DNA from: Pseudomonas putida
GTDB taxonomy: Bacteria; Pseudomonadota; Gammaproteobacteria; Pseudomonadales; Pseudomonadaceae
Reading direction: 5' to 3'
NCBI RefSeq assembly: GCF_028682395.1
Contig: NZ_JANHLC010000003.1
Location: 434,001 to 498,000, forward strand
DNA length: 64,000 nucleotides
Part shown: piece after piece, positions 55,997-63,967 of the stretch
Position numbering within the stretch: position 1 is the first letter of the stretch
How the letters are laid out: each line of letters begins with the position of its first letter
Program-made: the position numbers and the translations under genes
Notes under the pieces: generated by a model
Database searches by the model: none
Told to the model about the DNA's origin: nothing
Seen by the model: only the letters and a program-made list of their open reading frames with translations

Positions 55997-56488
55997 TCAG
56001 GCTTCGCGCGGGTCTGGATTGTCCAGGACGCTGTCTGTCTGCTCAGCGCGGAATTTTTTCAGCACGGTATGAAACTGCGGGTGCTTGGCGCCCAGGATAC
56101 TCGCCGACAGCAGCGCGGCGTTGATCGCCCCGGCCTTGCCGATGGCCAGGGTCGCAACCGGAATACCGGCCGGCATCTGCACGATCGACAGCAGCGAGTC
56201 CACGCCCGAGAGCATGGCCGATTGCACGGGCACCCCGAGCACCGGCAGGTGCGTCTTGGCCGCGCACATGCCCGGCAGGTGCGCCGCGCCGCCAGCACCG
56301 GCGATGATCACCTCGATGCCCCGCGCTTCGGCTTCTTCGGCGTACTGGAACAGCAGGTCCGGGGTGCGGTGGGCAGAAACCACTTTCACCTCGTAAGGGA
56401 TGCCGAGCTTTTCCAGCATATCGGCGGTGTGGCTAAGGGTGGACCAATCGGACTTGGAGCCCATGATCACGCCAACCAGTGCACTCAT
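55997..56488 (-). CDS. purE: 5-(carboxyamino)imidazole ribonucleotide mutase
   Basis: A 163-residue class I PurE. It has [68 protein letters not shown] and [22 protein letters not shown]. It shifts the carboxylate of N5-CAIR to give CAIR in purine synthesis. An AGAGG site lies before the ATG. The leader contains two terminator-like hairpins and no promoter can be placed between them and the gene. Confidence 0.96.
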   Translation of the reverse strand: MSALVGVIMGSKSDWSTLSHTADMLEKLGIPYEVKVVSAHRTPDLLFQYAEEAEARGIEVIIAGAGGAAHLPGMCAAKTHLPVLGVPVQSAMLSGVDSLLSIVQMPAGIPVATLAIGKAGAINAALLSASILGAKHPQFHTVLKKFRAEQTDSVLDNPDPREA

Positions 56489-56526
56489 CGTCGTGCCTCT
56501 TCTCTCTGGGCGCCCGCAGGCGCGTC

Positions 56527-56567
56527 AAAAAACAACAAGCCACGCGGGAAGACCGGCGTGGCTTGTT
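56527..56567 (-). terminator. intrinsic terminator in the purE leader (candidate attenuator)
   Basis: AACAAGCCACGC, 10-nt loop, GCGTGGCTTGTT: a perfect 12-bp stem. On the minus strand it is followed by GTTTTTT, about 39 nt before the purE ATG. It may simply end the upstream LysR transcript. Confidence 0.85.
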
Positions 56568-56570
56568 ATA

Positions 56571-56595
56571 CGAAAAATGGCCGGTCGAACCGGCC
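56571..56595 (-). terminator. second terminator-like hairpin upstream of purE
   Basis: GGCCGGT, loop CGA, ACCGGCC (7-bp stem) followed on the minus strand by ATTTTTCG, directly before the 12-bp hairpin. Confidence 0.5.
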
Positions 56596-56606
56596 GAAGG
56601 CCGCGC

Positions 56607-56612
56607 AGTATA
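56607..56612 (-). promoter_or_regulatory. possible -10 element of purEK
   Basis: TATACT on the minus strand. The -35 region at 17-nt spacing (GCTGTT) is poor. If used, transcription would start near 56600, upstream of both hairpins. Confidence 0.3.
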
Positions 56613-56730
56613 CCGCAAAGAGGCCGATAAACAGCCCCCCGAATGACCATCTGTCAGTAGCGGCCTCCCGGCCTCAAAGCAGCGTATTTGCTGACTCAAA
56701 GGTCAGCCGCGAGACGCGTATCGATGGCGC

Positions 56731-57639
56731 TTACGCCGACTGCGCGGCACCGCCTTCCAGCTTGCGCCATAACAGCCGCACGTTGGCCTTGCGCACCAGG
56801 GCGCAGCGGTACAGGCGGATCTCCAGCGGCACATGCCACTGCGCTCCGCCACACACCACCAGCTCGCCGCGCGCCAGCTCCGCACGCACGCTCAACTGCG
56901 GCACCCAGGCGATTCCCAGGCCTTCGAGGGCCATGCTCTTCAGGCTGTCGGCCATTGCCGTTTCGTACACCGTGGTAAAGCGCAGGTTGCGCTGGCGCAG
57001 CAGCAAATTGACCGAGCGCCCCAGGAACGCCCCTGCGCTATAGGCCAGCAAAGGCACGCTGGCTTCGCCTTCCAGGTCAAACAACGGTTTGCCGTCGGCA
57101 TCGGCAGCGCAGACGGGCAGCATTTCGGTGTGCCCCAGGTGCAACGACGGGAAGATTTCCGAATCCATCTGCAGGGCCGCGTCCGGATCATAGAACGCCA
57201 GCATCAGGTCGCAGCCCCCTTCGCGCAGGGCATGCACGGCATCGCCGACGTTGGTTGCCACCAGCCGCGTGGCAATGTTCAGCCCTTCGTTGCGCAACTG
57301 TGCGATCCAGCGCGGGAAGAAGCCCAGGGCCAGGGAGTGGGCCGCCGCGACCTGCATGACCTCACCCTGCCCGCCTTCCAGATGGTGCAGATGGCGCAGC
57401 ACTTCACCCAATTGCTCGACCACCGTACGCGCGGTCACCAGAAACAACTGCCCGGCCGCCGTCAGCTCGATGGGCGTGCGCGAACGGTTGACCAGCGTCA
57501 ACCCCAGCGCCGCCTCCAGGCTGCGAATCCGTCGGCTGAATGCAGGCTGAGTAACAAAACGCCGCTCTGCCGCCTGGGAGAAACTGCGTGTCGCCGCCAG
57601 GGCACTGAAGTCTTCCAACCATTTGCTTTCCAGATTCAT
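56731..57639 (-). CDS. LysR-family transcriptional regulator, divergent from aspA
   Basis: A 302-residue LysR protein. The helix-turn-helix is WLEDFSALAATRSFSQAAERRFVTQPAFSRRIRSLEAALG, followed by the long linker helix and an effector domain (about 90-295; VMQVAAAHSLALGFFPRWIAQL). The ATG at 57639 has GGGAGGAA upstream. It faces aspA over 178 bp containing two inverted repeats, one with the T-N11-A pattern. Control of aspA and its own gene is inferred; the effector, perhaps aspartate or fumarate, is unknown. Confidence 0.87.
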   Translation of the reverse strand: MNLESKWLEDFSALAATRSFSQAAERRFVTQPAFSRRIRSLEAALGLTLVNRSRTPIELTAAGQLFLVTARTVVEQLGEVLRHLHHLEGGQGEVMQVAAAHSLALGFFPRWIAQLRNEGLNIATRLVATNVGDAVHALREGGCDLMLAFYDPDAALQMDSEIFPSLHLGHTEMLPVCAADADGKPLFDLEGEASVPLLAYSAGAFLGRSVNLLLRQRNLRFTTVYETAMADSLKSMALEGLGIAWVPQLSVRAELARGELVVCGGAQWHVPLEIRLYRCALVRKANVRLLWRKLEGGAAQSA

Positions 57640-57704
57640 CGATTCCTCCCGCACGCACCGTTTTGGTTCATACGCTCTTCGCGCACCCCGCGTCACACCG
57701 ACAT

Positions 57705-57721
57705 TATGCCGTTTCTGCATA
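57705..57721. promoter_or_regulatory. LysR-type operator candidate (T-N11-A)
   Basis: TATGC-CGTTTCT-GCATA is a perfect 5-bp inverted repeat containing T-N11-A, 66 bp from the LysR start and 96 bp before aspA. Confidence 0.5.
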
Positions 57722-57745
57722 GGCCAGTGTTTAACAGCATTGGCC
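57722..57745. promoter_or_regulatory. second inverted repeat between LysR gene and aspA
   Basis: GGCCAGTG, 8 nt, CATTGGCC (8-bp arms, one G-T) immediately adjoins the first repeat and could be the activation site nearer aspA. Confidence 0.4.
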
Positions 57746-57817
57746 CAAAAATCCCTGCAAGCCTAGCATTGGCAACGTTCCGGCACAGACCGGGTCCATA
57801 TCGAGATGATTTCTATC

Positions 57818-59242
57818 ATGTCCTCCGCTGCATCATTCCGCACAGAAAAAGACCTGCTTGGCGTACTCGACGTACCGGCCGAAGCGTATTACGGCATCCA
57901 GACCCTGCGAGCGGTGAATAACTTCCGTCTCTCCGGCGTCCCGATCTCGCACTACCCAAAACTGGTTGTGGCCCTGGCCATGGTCAAGCAAGCCGCCGCC
58001 GACGCCAACTGCGAGCTGGGGCACCTGAGCAAGGCCAAGCACGCCGCCATCAGCGAAGCCTGTGCACGTCTGATCCGCGGTGACTTCCACGACCAGTTCG
58101 TGGTGGACATGATTCAAGGCGGCGCTGGCACTTCGACCAATATGAATGCCAACGAAGTCATCGCCAACATCGCGCTGGAGGCCATGGGCCACAGCAAGGG
58201 CGAATACCAGCACCTGCACCCGAACAACGACGTGAACATGGCGCAGTCGACCAACGACGCTTACCCAACGGCCATCCGCCTGGGTCTGCTGCTCGGTCAT
58301 GACGCCCTGCTCGCCAGCCTCGACAGCTTGATCCAGGCATTCGCCGCCAAAGGCGTCGAATTCAGCCACGTACTGAAAATGGGCCGCACCCAGTTGCAAG
58401 ACGCCGTGCCGATGACCCTCGGCCAGGAATTCCGTGCCTTCGCCACCACCCTGGGCGAAGACCTGGCCCGCCTCAAGAGCCTGGCGCCGGAAGTACTGAC
58501 CGAAGTGAACCTGGGCGGCACCGCCATCGGTACCGGCATCAACGCCGACCCGCGCTACCAGCAGTTGGCTGTCGATCGCCTGGCAATCATCAGTGGCCAG
58601 CCACTGGTTCCAGCCGCCGACCTGATCGAAGCCACCTCGGACATGGGCGCCTTCGTCCTGTTCTCCGGCATGCTCAAGCGCACAGCGGTCAAGCTGTCGA
58701 AAATCTGCAACGACCTGCGCCTGCTCTCCAGCGGCCCGCGCACCGGCATCAACGAAATCAACCTGCCAGCGCGTCAGCCAGGCAGCTCGATCATGCCAGG
58801 CAAGGTCAATCCGGTTATTCCGGAAGCGGTTAACCAGGTGGCCTTCCAGATCATCGGCAACGACCTGGCCCTGACCATTGCGGCCGAAGGTGGCCAGCTG
58901 CAACTGAACGTGATGGAGCCGCTGATCGCGTTCAAGATCTTCGACTCAATCCGCCTGCTGCAACGCGCCATGGACATGCTGCGCGAGCACTGCATCGTCG
59001 GCATCACCGCCAACGAAGCCCGCTGCCGCGAACTGGTCGAGCACTCGATCGGCCTGGTCACCGCGCTGAACCCGTACATCGGCTATGAAAACGCCACCCG
59101 TATCGCCCGTATCGCCCTCGAAAGCGGCCGCGGCGTACTGGAACTGGTACGTGAGGAAGGCCTGCTCGACGACGCCATGCTCGACGATATCCTGCGTCCG
59201 GAAAACATGATTGCTCCGCGTCTGGTTCCGCTCAAAGCGTAA
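57818..59242 (+). CDS. aspA: aspartate ammonia-lyase
   Basis: A 474-residue fumarase/aspartase-superfamily enzyme. It has FRTEKDLLGVLDVPAEAYYGIQTLRAVNNFRLSG, GAGTSTNMNANEVIANIA, HPNNDVNMAQSTNDAYPTAIRLG, the TEVNLGGTAIGTGIN loop and the catalytic signature PGSSIMPGKVNP. It deaminates aspartate to fumarate and ammonia. The ATG at 57818 is chosen by homology; one at 57806 is four codons earlier. The downstream asparaginase would supply aspartate. Confidence 0.95.
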   Translation: MSSAASFRTEKDLLGVLDVPAEAYYGIQTLRAVNNFRLSGVPISHYPKLVVALAMVKQAAADANCELGHLSKAKHAAISEACARLIRGDFHDQFVVDMIQGGAGTSTNMNANEVIANIALEAMGHSKGEYQHLHPNNDVNMAQSTNDAYPTAIRLGLLLGHDALLASLDSLIQAFAAKGVEFSHVLKMGRTQLQDAVPMTLGQEFRAFATTLGEDLARLKSLAPEVLTEVNLGGTAIGTGINADPRYQQLAVDRLAIISGQPLVPAADLIEATSDMGAFVLFSGMLKRTAVKLSKICNDLRLLSSGPRTGINEINLPARQPGSSIMPGKVNPVIPEAVNQVAFQIIGNDLALTIAAEGGQLQLNVMEPLIAFKIFDSIRLLQRAMDMLREHCIVGITANEARCRELVEHSIGLVTALNPYIGYENATRIARIALESGRGVLELVREEGLLDDAMLDDILRPENMIAPRLVPLKA

Positions 59243-59298
59243 CCCGATGCTGTAATACGCTCACCAGGTCGAGGGACTAGACACCTCTCACCTTTTGA

Positions 59299-59332
59299 GG
59301 GCTTGGAGATCACTCTCCAGGCCCTTTTTTTT
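59299..59332 (+). terminator. intrinsic terminator after aspA
   Basis: GGGCTTGGAGA, loop TCAC, TCTCCAGGCCC (11-bp stem, one G-T pair) followed by eight T. Confidence 0.92.
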
Positions 59333-59450
59333 GCTCGCCACACACCCATCCTTCTTGCAGGAACACGCTGCGGTCTTTTTCAAAAAGAGCTCGCCCCTAC
59401 AGGGCTGTTGATTCCGCTACAGTGCTGTCCTGTCTTCAGGAGAACTGCCT

Positions 59451-60455
59451 ATGAACCCCGTAACGCCGAGCCCCGCACGCCAGGTCATGGTCCTCTACAC
59501 CGGCGGCACCATTGGCATGCAAGCCAGCGACAACGGCCTGGCGCCAGCCTCGGGGTTCGAGGCGCGCATGCGTGAACACTTGGCCAGCCACGCGCAGTTG
59601 CAGGTCCCGGCCTGGCGCTTTCGCGAAATGGCACCACTGATCGACAGCGCCAATATGACGCCCGCCTATTGGCAGCAACTGCGCGAAGCGGTGATCGAGG
59701 CCATCGACCAGGACGGCTGCGATGCCGTGCTCATCCTGCAGGGTACCGACACCCTGGCCTATAGCGCGGCGGCCATGAGCTTCCAACTGCTGGGGCTGGC
59801 CGCCCCCGTGGTATTGACCGGCTCGATGCTGCCGGCCGGCGTGCCCGACAGCGATGCCTGGGAAAACCTCGGCGGCGCACTGGTTGCACTGGGCGCAGGC
59901 CTGGCCCATGGCGTGCATTTGTACTTCCACGGTGAACGCCTGGACCCGACGCGCTGCGCGAAGATCCGCAGCTTCGGCCGGCATCCGTTTGCCACCTTGC
60001 GACGTCAGGGCACTGGCCGCCGGGCGACCACCCTCCCGGCCCAACTGGACTATCGCCAGCCCAGGCGCCTGGCGAACGTCGCCGTACTGCCGCTGTTCCC
60101 GGGCATTGGCGCCGCCCACCTCGACGGGCTGCTCGACAGCGCAATCGAGGCATTGGTGCTGGAATGCTACGGCAGTGGCACCGGGCCGGGTGACGATCCA
60201 CGGTTTCTCGAAAGCCTGCGCCGCGCCGAAGCTCGCGGGATTGTCGTGGTCGCGATCACCCAGTGTCATGAAGGCGGGGTCGAACTGGATACCTACGAAG
60301 CCGGCAGCCGCCTGCGCAGCGCCGGCGTGTTATCCGGGGGCGGCATGACCCGCGAGGCGGCTTTTGGCAAGTTGCACGCCCTGTTGGGTTGCGCGCTGGA
60401 CGTGGGCGACGTACGCCGCCTGGTCGAGCTAGACCTGTGTGGCGAACTGAGCTGA
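59451..60455 (+). CDS. asparaginase (type I/AnsA-like)
   Basis: A 334-residue asparaginase. The first catalytic threonine is in VLYTGGTIGM and the second Thr-Asp in LQGTDTLAYSAAAMSF. VLTGSMLPAG follows, and there is no signal peptide, suggesting the cytoplasmic low-affinity type. It releases ammonia and aspartate from asparagine. AGGAG lies 6-7 nt before the ATG. It follows aspA but after a terminator, so it has its own promoter. Confidence 0.9.
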   Translation: MNPVTPSPARQVMVLYTGGTIGMQASDNGLAPASGFEARMREHLASHAQLQVPAWRFREMAPLIDSANMTPAYWQQLREAVIEAIDQDGCDAVLILQGTDTLAYSAAAMSFQLLGLAAPVVLTGSMLPAGVPDSDAWENLGGALVALGAGLAHGVHLYFHGERLDPTRCAKIRSFGRHPFATLRRQGTGRRATTLPAQLDYRQPRRLANVAVLPLFPGIGAAHLDGLLDSAIEALVLECYGSGTGPGDDPRFLESLRRAEARGIVVVAITQCHEGGVELDTYEAGSRLRSAGVLSGGGMTREAAFGKLHALLGCALDVGDVRRLVELDLCGELS

Positions 60456-60460
60456 GCCTT

Positions 60461-62026
60461 CTACCGGGCTGGCGCTGACCGGCGCCAGACCCGCTCCAGG
60501 TCGCGCAATGCCGTGGCTATCGCGGCTTCCGGCACCGCGGCGAACCCCAGCACCAGCCCCGCTCTCTGCGCCTCGGGAAGTGTCGAGCCCTCGATCCAAT
60601 AGCCGCTCAAGCCACTGATCTCGACCCCGACACTGGCGGCCTGCTCGATCAGCTCGCGCTCACGCGCCAGGCTCTGCACCCGCACCGTCAAATGCAGCCC
60701 CGCCACCACGCTGGGCAGCGCCGCACAACCGGGGATATCCACAGGCCAGCCGGCAATCAGCGCATTCAGCCGCCCCAAAGCCGCGCGTCGCATACGGCGG
60801 ATATGCCGCTGGAAATGGCCAGCCGCCATGAATTCGGCCATCACGGCCTGGGTACTGACCTCGGAATGCCGCATATCCAGGGCCCGCCGCTGGCTGAACA
60901 CCTCAACCAGTGGCGGTGGCAGCACCAGGTATCCCAGGCGCAGCGCCGGGAAGGCGATCTTGCCGAAGGTACCGACATAGAGCACCCGACCCTGGCGGTC
61001 GAGCGCGGCCAGCGGGGCCAATGGGGTGCCGCTGTAGCGGTACTCGCCGTCATAGTCATCCTCGACGATCCAGCCCTCGGCACGTTCGGCCCAGGCCAGC
61101 AGCTCAAGGCGCCGGGCCAGGCTCATGGTGGCGCCGGTGGGGTACTGATGGGACGGGGTGACATAAGCCAGGCGGCAATCCTCAAGCTGCGCCAGCTCGG
61201 CGCAGCGCATGCCATCGCTGTCCACCGCCACGCCCTGCACCTTCGCCCCCGCCACCGCAAAGGCGTTGCGCGCGGCGCGGTAGCCCGGGTTTTCCACAGC
61301 CACCCCATCGCCAGGCTCGACCAGCAACTGTGCACAAAGGCTAATCGCCTGCTGCGCGCCACTGGTGATCACAATTTGCTCAGCCGTGCAGTGCAACCCT
61401 CTGGAACTGCGCAGGTAGGCCGCGATCAGCTCGCGCAAACGCTGCTCACCGGCGGCCTCGCCATAGCACAGCAATTGCAGCTCCGGTTTTCGCCAAAAAG
61501 CCGCCTGCAGCTTGGCCCAGACGGCAAACGGAAACAGATCGAAGGCCGGAATGCCCACCCGAAAAGCCCGCGGCGGACCACTCGGCGGCTTCGCCAGAGG
61601 GTGGCGCTCGACCCGCGCCAAAGCGCCCCTATGGATAACTTTACTGGATGTAACGCCAGTATTTATAAGTGAAATTGTGGATAAGGGTGTGGATAAGCCT
61701 GTTGAAAACCCTGTGGACAGTTTTGTGGATAGTTTTTCCAATGGCAGGCTCTTTTCCGGCAAGCGTGCCACATAGGTGCCATCACCCACCCGCCCCTCGA
61801 TAAAGCCCTCGGCGTAAAGCTGGTCATAAGCCCGCACCACGCTATTGCGCGAAATCGCCAGCGCCGCCGCCAGGTCCCGACTTGCCGGCAAGCGCGTGCC
61901 ACTGGCCAGGCGCCCGTCCAGAACACGCTGGCGCAAAGCCTGGTACAGCTGGCGCGTCAGGCCCTGACGGGGGTCGAGGAGAATCCCGGCGGGATCGAAT
62001 GGCAGGGACAACGGCGGGCTCGGCAT
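60461..62026 (-). CDS. MocR/PdxR-type regulator: GntR winged helix plus aminotransferase domain, with tandem-repeat linker
   Basis: A 521-residue protein. The GntR winged helix (about 15-90) has LTRQLYQALRQRVLDGRLASGTRLPASRDLAAALAISRNSVVRAYDQL. An unusual linker (about 98-118) is made of five 4-residue units ending in ST (KLST, KLST, GFST, GLST, PLST). The aminotransferase domain (about 160-515) has the PLP lysine in VGTFGKIAFPALRLGYL. PdxR relatives control pyridoxal synthesis or amine metabolism. It is divergent from the PaiB-like gene, with TGGACCTA direct repeats just upstream. Confidence 0.88.
   Translation of the reverse strand: MPSPPLSLPFDPAGILLDPRQGLTRQLYQALRQRVLDGRLASGTRLPASRDLAAALAISRNSVVRAYDQLYAEGFIEGRVGDGTYVARLPEKSLPLEKLSTKLSTGFSTGLSTPLSTISLINTGVTSSKVIHRGALARVERHPLAKPPSGPPRAFRVGIPAFDLFPFAVWAKLQAAFWRKPELQLLCYGEAAGEQRLRELIAAYLRSSRGLHCTAEQIVITSGAQQAISLCAQLLVEPGDGVAVENPGYRAARNAFAVAGAKVQGVAVDSDGMRCAELAQLEDCRLAYVTPSHQYPTGATMSLARRLELLAWAERAEGWIVEDDYDGEYRYSGTPLAPLAALDRQGRVLYVGTFGKIAFPALRLGYLVLPPPLVEVFSQRRALDMRHSEVSTQAVMAEFMAAGHFQRHIRRMRRAALGRLNALIAGWPVDIPGCAALPSVVAGLHLTVRVQSLARERELIEQAASVGVEISGLSGYWIEGSTLPEAQRAGLVLGFAAVPEAAIATALRDLERVWRRSAPAR
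61676..61735. repeat. five-copy 12-bp tandem repeat with DnaA-box cores inside the MocR gene
   Basis: Units begin every 12 bp: TGTGGATAA (61676), TGTGGATAA (61688), TGTTGAAAA (61700), TGTGGACAG (61712) and TGTGGATAG (61724). The first two are exact complements of the DnaA box TTATCCACA. On the coding strand they encode the xxST linker units. Confidence 0.85.
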
Positions 62027-62030
62027 GGTC

Positions 62031-62051
62031 TGGACCTATGGATTGGACCTA
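62031..62051. promoter_or_regulatory. TGGACCTA direct repeats, probable MocR operator
   Basis: TGGACCTA at 62031-62038 and again at 62044-62051, 13 bp apart, immediately upstream of the MocR start and 78 bp before the divergent PaiB-like gene. MocR proteins commonly bind direct repeats. Confidence 0.5.
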
Positions 62052-62063
62052 CAAAAATCATCG

Positions 62064-62090
62064 CTAATGGCTCTTACAACCAACCATTAG
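62064..62090. promoter_or_regulatory. CTAATGG / CCATTAG inverted repeat in the MocR-PaiB gap
   Basis: Perfect 7-bp arms separated by 13 nt, 38 bp before the PaiB-like ATG. Confidence 0.35.
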
Positions 62091-62128
62091 CCTGCCTAGG
62101 ATGCAGCCATTCGCCAAGGAAAATCGCT

Positions 62129-62752
62129 ATGTACACACCCCGCGCCTTTACCGAAGAGGACCCCCTCGAACTTCAGCGCCTGATCCGCGATACGCGCCTG
62201 GCGCTCGTGGTGACCCATGGCCCCGAAGGCTTGCAGGCCAGCCATCTGCCGCTGCTGCTCAAGGCCGACGAAGGCCCCCATGGCACCCTCTACGGCCACC
62301 TGGCCCGGGCCAACCGCCAATGGCAGACGCTGGCGGCCGGTGGCGAGGTGCTGGTGATCTTCACGGGGGGCGATGCCTACGTCAGCCCTTCGTTCTACCC
62401 AGCCAAGGCCGAGCACGGCAAAGTGGTACCGACCTGGAACTACCTGGCGGTCCACGCTTATGGCCAGGCCGAGGTCTTCGACGAGCCGCCGCGCCTGCTC
62501 GAACTGGTCAGCAGCCTGACCGACCGCCACGAGGCTGATCGCGCCAGCCCGTGGCAAGTCACCGATGCCCCGGCCGACTATATCGACGGCATGCTCAGGG
62601 CCATTGTCGGTTTCGCCCTGCCGATCACGCGCCTGGAAGGCAAGCGCAAGCTCAGCCAAAACCGCAGCCCGGCCGATGTCCAGGGCGTGCGCCAGGGGCT
62701 CGCCGCCAGCACCGACATACTGGACCGCAATCTCGCCCACTGGATGAAATAA
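62129..62752 (+). CDS. PaiB-like FMN-binding protein
   Basis: A 207-residue protein of the FMN-binding negative transcriptional regulator (PaiB, flavin-reductase-like split barrel) family. It has MYTPRAFTEEDPLELQRLIRDTRLALVVTHGPEGLQASHLPLLL, VLVIFTGGDAYVSPSFYPAKAEHGKVVPTWNYLAVHAYG and GFALPITRLEGKRKLSQNRSPADVQGV. PaiB in Bacillus is encoded with the spermidine acetyltransferase PaiA, and here two GNAT genes follow. Whether it regulates transcription or is an enzyme is not settled. It is divergent from the MocR gene. Confidence 0.87.
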   Translation: MYTPRAFTEEDPLELQRLIRDTRLALVVTHGPEGLQASHLPLLLKADEGPHGTLYGHLARANRQWQTLAAGGEVLVIFTGGDAYVSPSFYPAKAEHGKVVPTWNYLAVHAYGQAEVFDEPPRLLELVSSLTDRHEADRASPWQVTDAPADYIDGMLRAIVGFALPITRLEGKRKLSQNRSPADVQGVRQGLAASTDILDRNLAHWMK

Positions 62753-62763
62753 GGAAGGCTGCA

Positions 62764-63210
62764 ATGCCACAGATCGACATTCGCCCCGTTACTCCCGCCG
62801 ACCAGACCGCCTGGCTGCCCTTATGGCAGGGCTACCTGCAGTTCTATGAAACCCGGTTGCCGGATGCCGTCACCCAATCCAGTTGGCAGCGTTTTCTCGA
62901 TCCCGACGAGCCCACCCACGCGGCCCTGGTCTGGATCGATGGCAAGGCCGTCGGCCTGGTGCACTTCATCTATCATCGCTCCAACTGGAGCATCGAAAAT
63001 TCGTGCTACCTGCAGGACCTGTTCGTCGATCCTCAACTGCGCGGCACCGGCCTGGGCCGCGCCTTGATCGAACACGTCTATGCGCGCGCCAAGGCCGACC
63101 AATGCGCCAAGGTCCATTGGCTGACCCATGAAACCAACGCCACCGGCATCCGCCTTTACGAACGCGTCGCCGAACGCCCCGGTTTCATCCAGTTTCGCAA
63201 AGCCCTCTAA
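62764..63210 (+). CDS. GNAT-family N-acetyltransferase
   Basis: A 148-residue single GNAT domain. It starts MPQIDIRPVTPADQTAWLPLWQGYLQFYE; the acetyl-CoA loop is LQDLFVDPQLRGTGLGRALIEHVYARAK, and the C-terminal half is VHWLTHETNATGIRLYERVAERPGFIQFRK. The ATG at 62764 has AAGGAAGG upstream. It lies 11 nt after the PaiB-like gene, suggesting a PaiA-like role in polyamine or amine acetylation, though the substrate is not determinable from sequence. Confidence 0.88.
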   Translation: MPQIDIRPVTPADQTAWLPLWQGYLQFYETRLPDAVTQSSWQRFLDPDEPTHAALVWIDGKAVGLVHFIYHRSNWSIENSCYLQDLFVDPQLRGTGLGRALIEHVYARAKADQCAKVHWLTHETNATGIRLYERVAERPGFIQFRKAL

Positions 63211-63227
63211 CCCCCGAGGAACGCTCG

Positions 63228-63899
63228 ATGCCGACACCTGTAGAACACTGGACAGCCGTCCCGACACCTAGCGCCCAGGTACTGGAAGGTCATTTTATTC
63301 GCCTGGAAAAGCTCGACCCTGCCCGCCACGGAGATGATCTGTGGCGGGCGCTCCAGGGCCCGGGGGCCGATCCAAAGCTGTGGGACTACCTGCCTTACGG
63401 CCCCTTTACCGAACGCACGGCATTCGACGCTTGGCTGGATAACCATGCCGCCCATAGCGATCCGTATTTTTTCAGCGTTATCGACAAGGCCAGCGGCCAG
63501 GTTCAGGGACTTCTCAGCCTGATGTCGATTGTCCCGACCCAGGGCCGCATCGAGATTGGCCATGTGACCTTTGGCGCACCGATGCAGCGCTCGCCAAAAA
63601 GTACCGAAGCCGTGTACCTGCTGGCCAAGGAGTCCTTTGCCCTGGGCAACCGGCGCCTGGAGTGGAAGTGCAACAACGAGAACGCACGCAGCAAGCAGGC
63701 CGCCGAGCGACTGGGCTTCCAGTTCGAAGGGGTGTTCCGCCAGCATATGGTGGTCAAGGGCATGAACCGCGACACGGCCTGGTACAGCATCCTCGATTCG
63801 GAGTGGCCGCAGGTGGCGGCCGGCTTCGAGCGTTGGCTGGCGCCGCAGAACCATGGGCCCGAGGGGCAGGTGCGAGCGCTTGTGGAGTGTCGGGCGTAA
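63228..63899 (+). CDS. GNAT-family N-acetyltransferase (RimJ/RimL-like)
   Basis: A 223-residue acetyltransferase of the RimJ/RimL/Acetyltransf_3 type. It has HFIRLEKLDPARHGDDLWRALQGPG, FFSVIDKASGQVQGLLSLMSIVPTQGRIEIGHVTFGAPMQRSPKSTEAVYLL, RRLEWKCNNENARSKQAAERLGFQFEGVFRQHMVVKGMNRDTAWYSIL. Relatives modify ribosomal protein N-termini or small amines. It starts 17 nt after the first GNAT gene with GAGGAA upstream, third in the PaiB-GNAT-GNAT set. Confidence 0.88.
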   Translation: MPTPVEHWTAVPTPSAQVLEGHFIRLEKLDPARHGDDLWRALQGPGADPKLWDYLPYGPFTERTAFDAWLDNHAAHSDPYFFSVIDKASGQVQGLLSLMSIVPTQGRIEIGHVTFGAPMQRSPKSTEAVYLLAKESFALGNRRLEWKCNNENARSKQAAERLGFQFEGVFRQHMVVKGMNRDTAWYSILDSEWPQVAAGFERWLAPQNHGPEGQVRALVECRA

Positions 63900-63917
63900 A
63901 AAGGGCAGGCAAAAAAA

Positions 63918-63935
63918 GGGGAGCAGATGCTCCCC
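63918..63935 (-). terminator. intrinsic terminator for the gene entering from the right
   Basis: GGGGAGCA-GA-TGCTCCCC (8-bp arms). On the minus strand it is followed by seven T. It lies 33 nt past the stop of the partial gene at the window edge. Confidence 0.85.
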
Positions 63936-63967
63936 CGAGGTTTAAAACGTTGTGATCGTGGCGTCGA

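Noticed and set aside
61676..61735. DnaA boxes as evidence for a replication origin
   Set aside because: No dnaA, dnaN, rpmH or other origin-linked genes and no A/T-rich unwinding region are nearby, and the repeats are in a coding linker.
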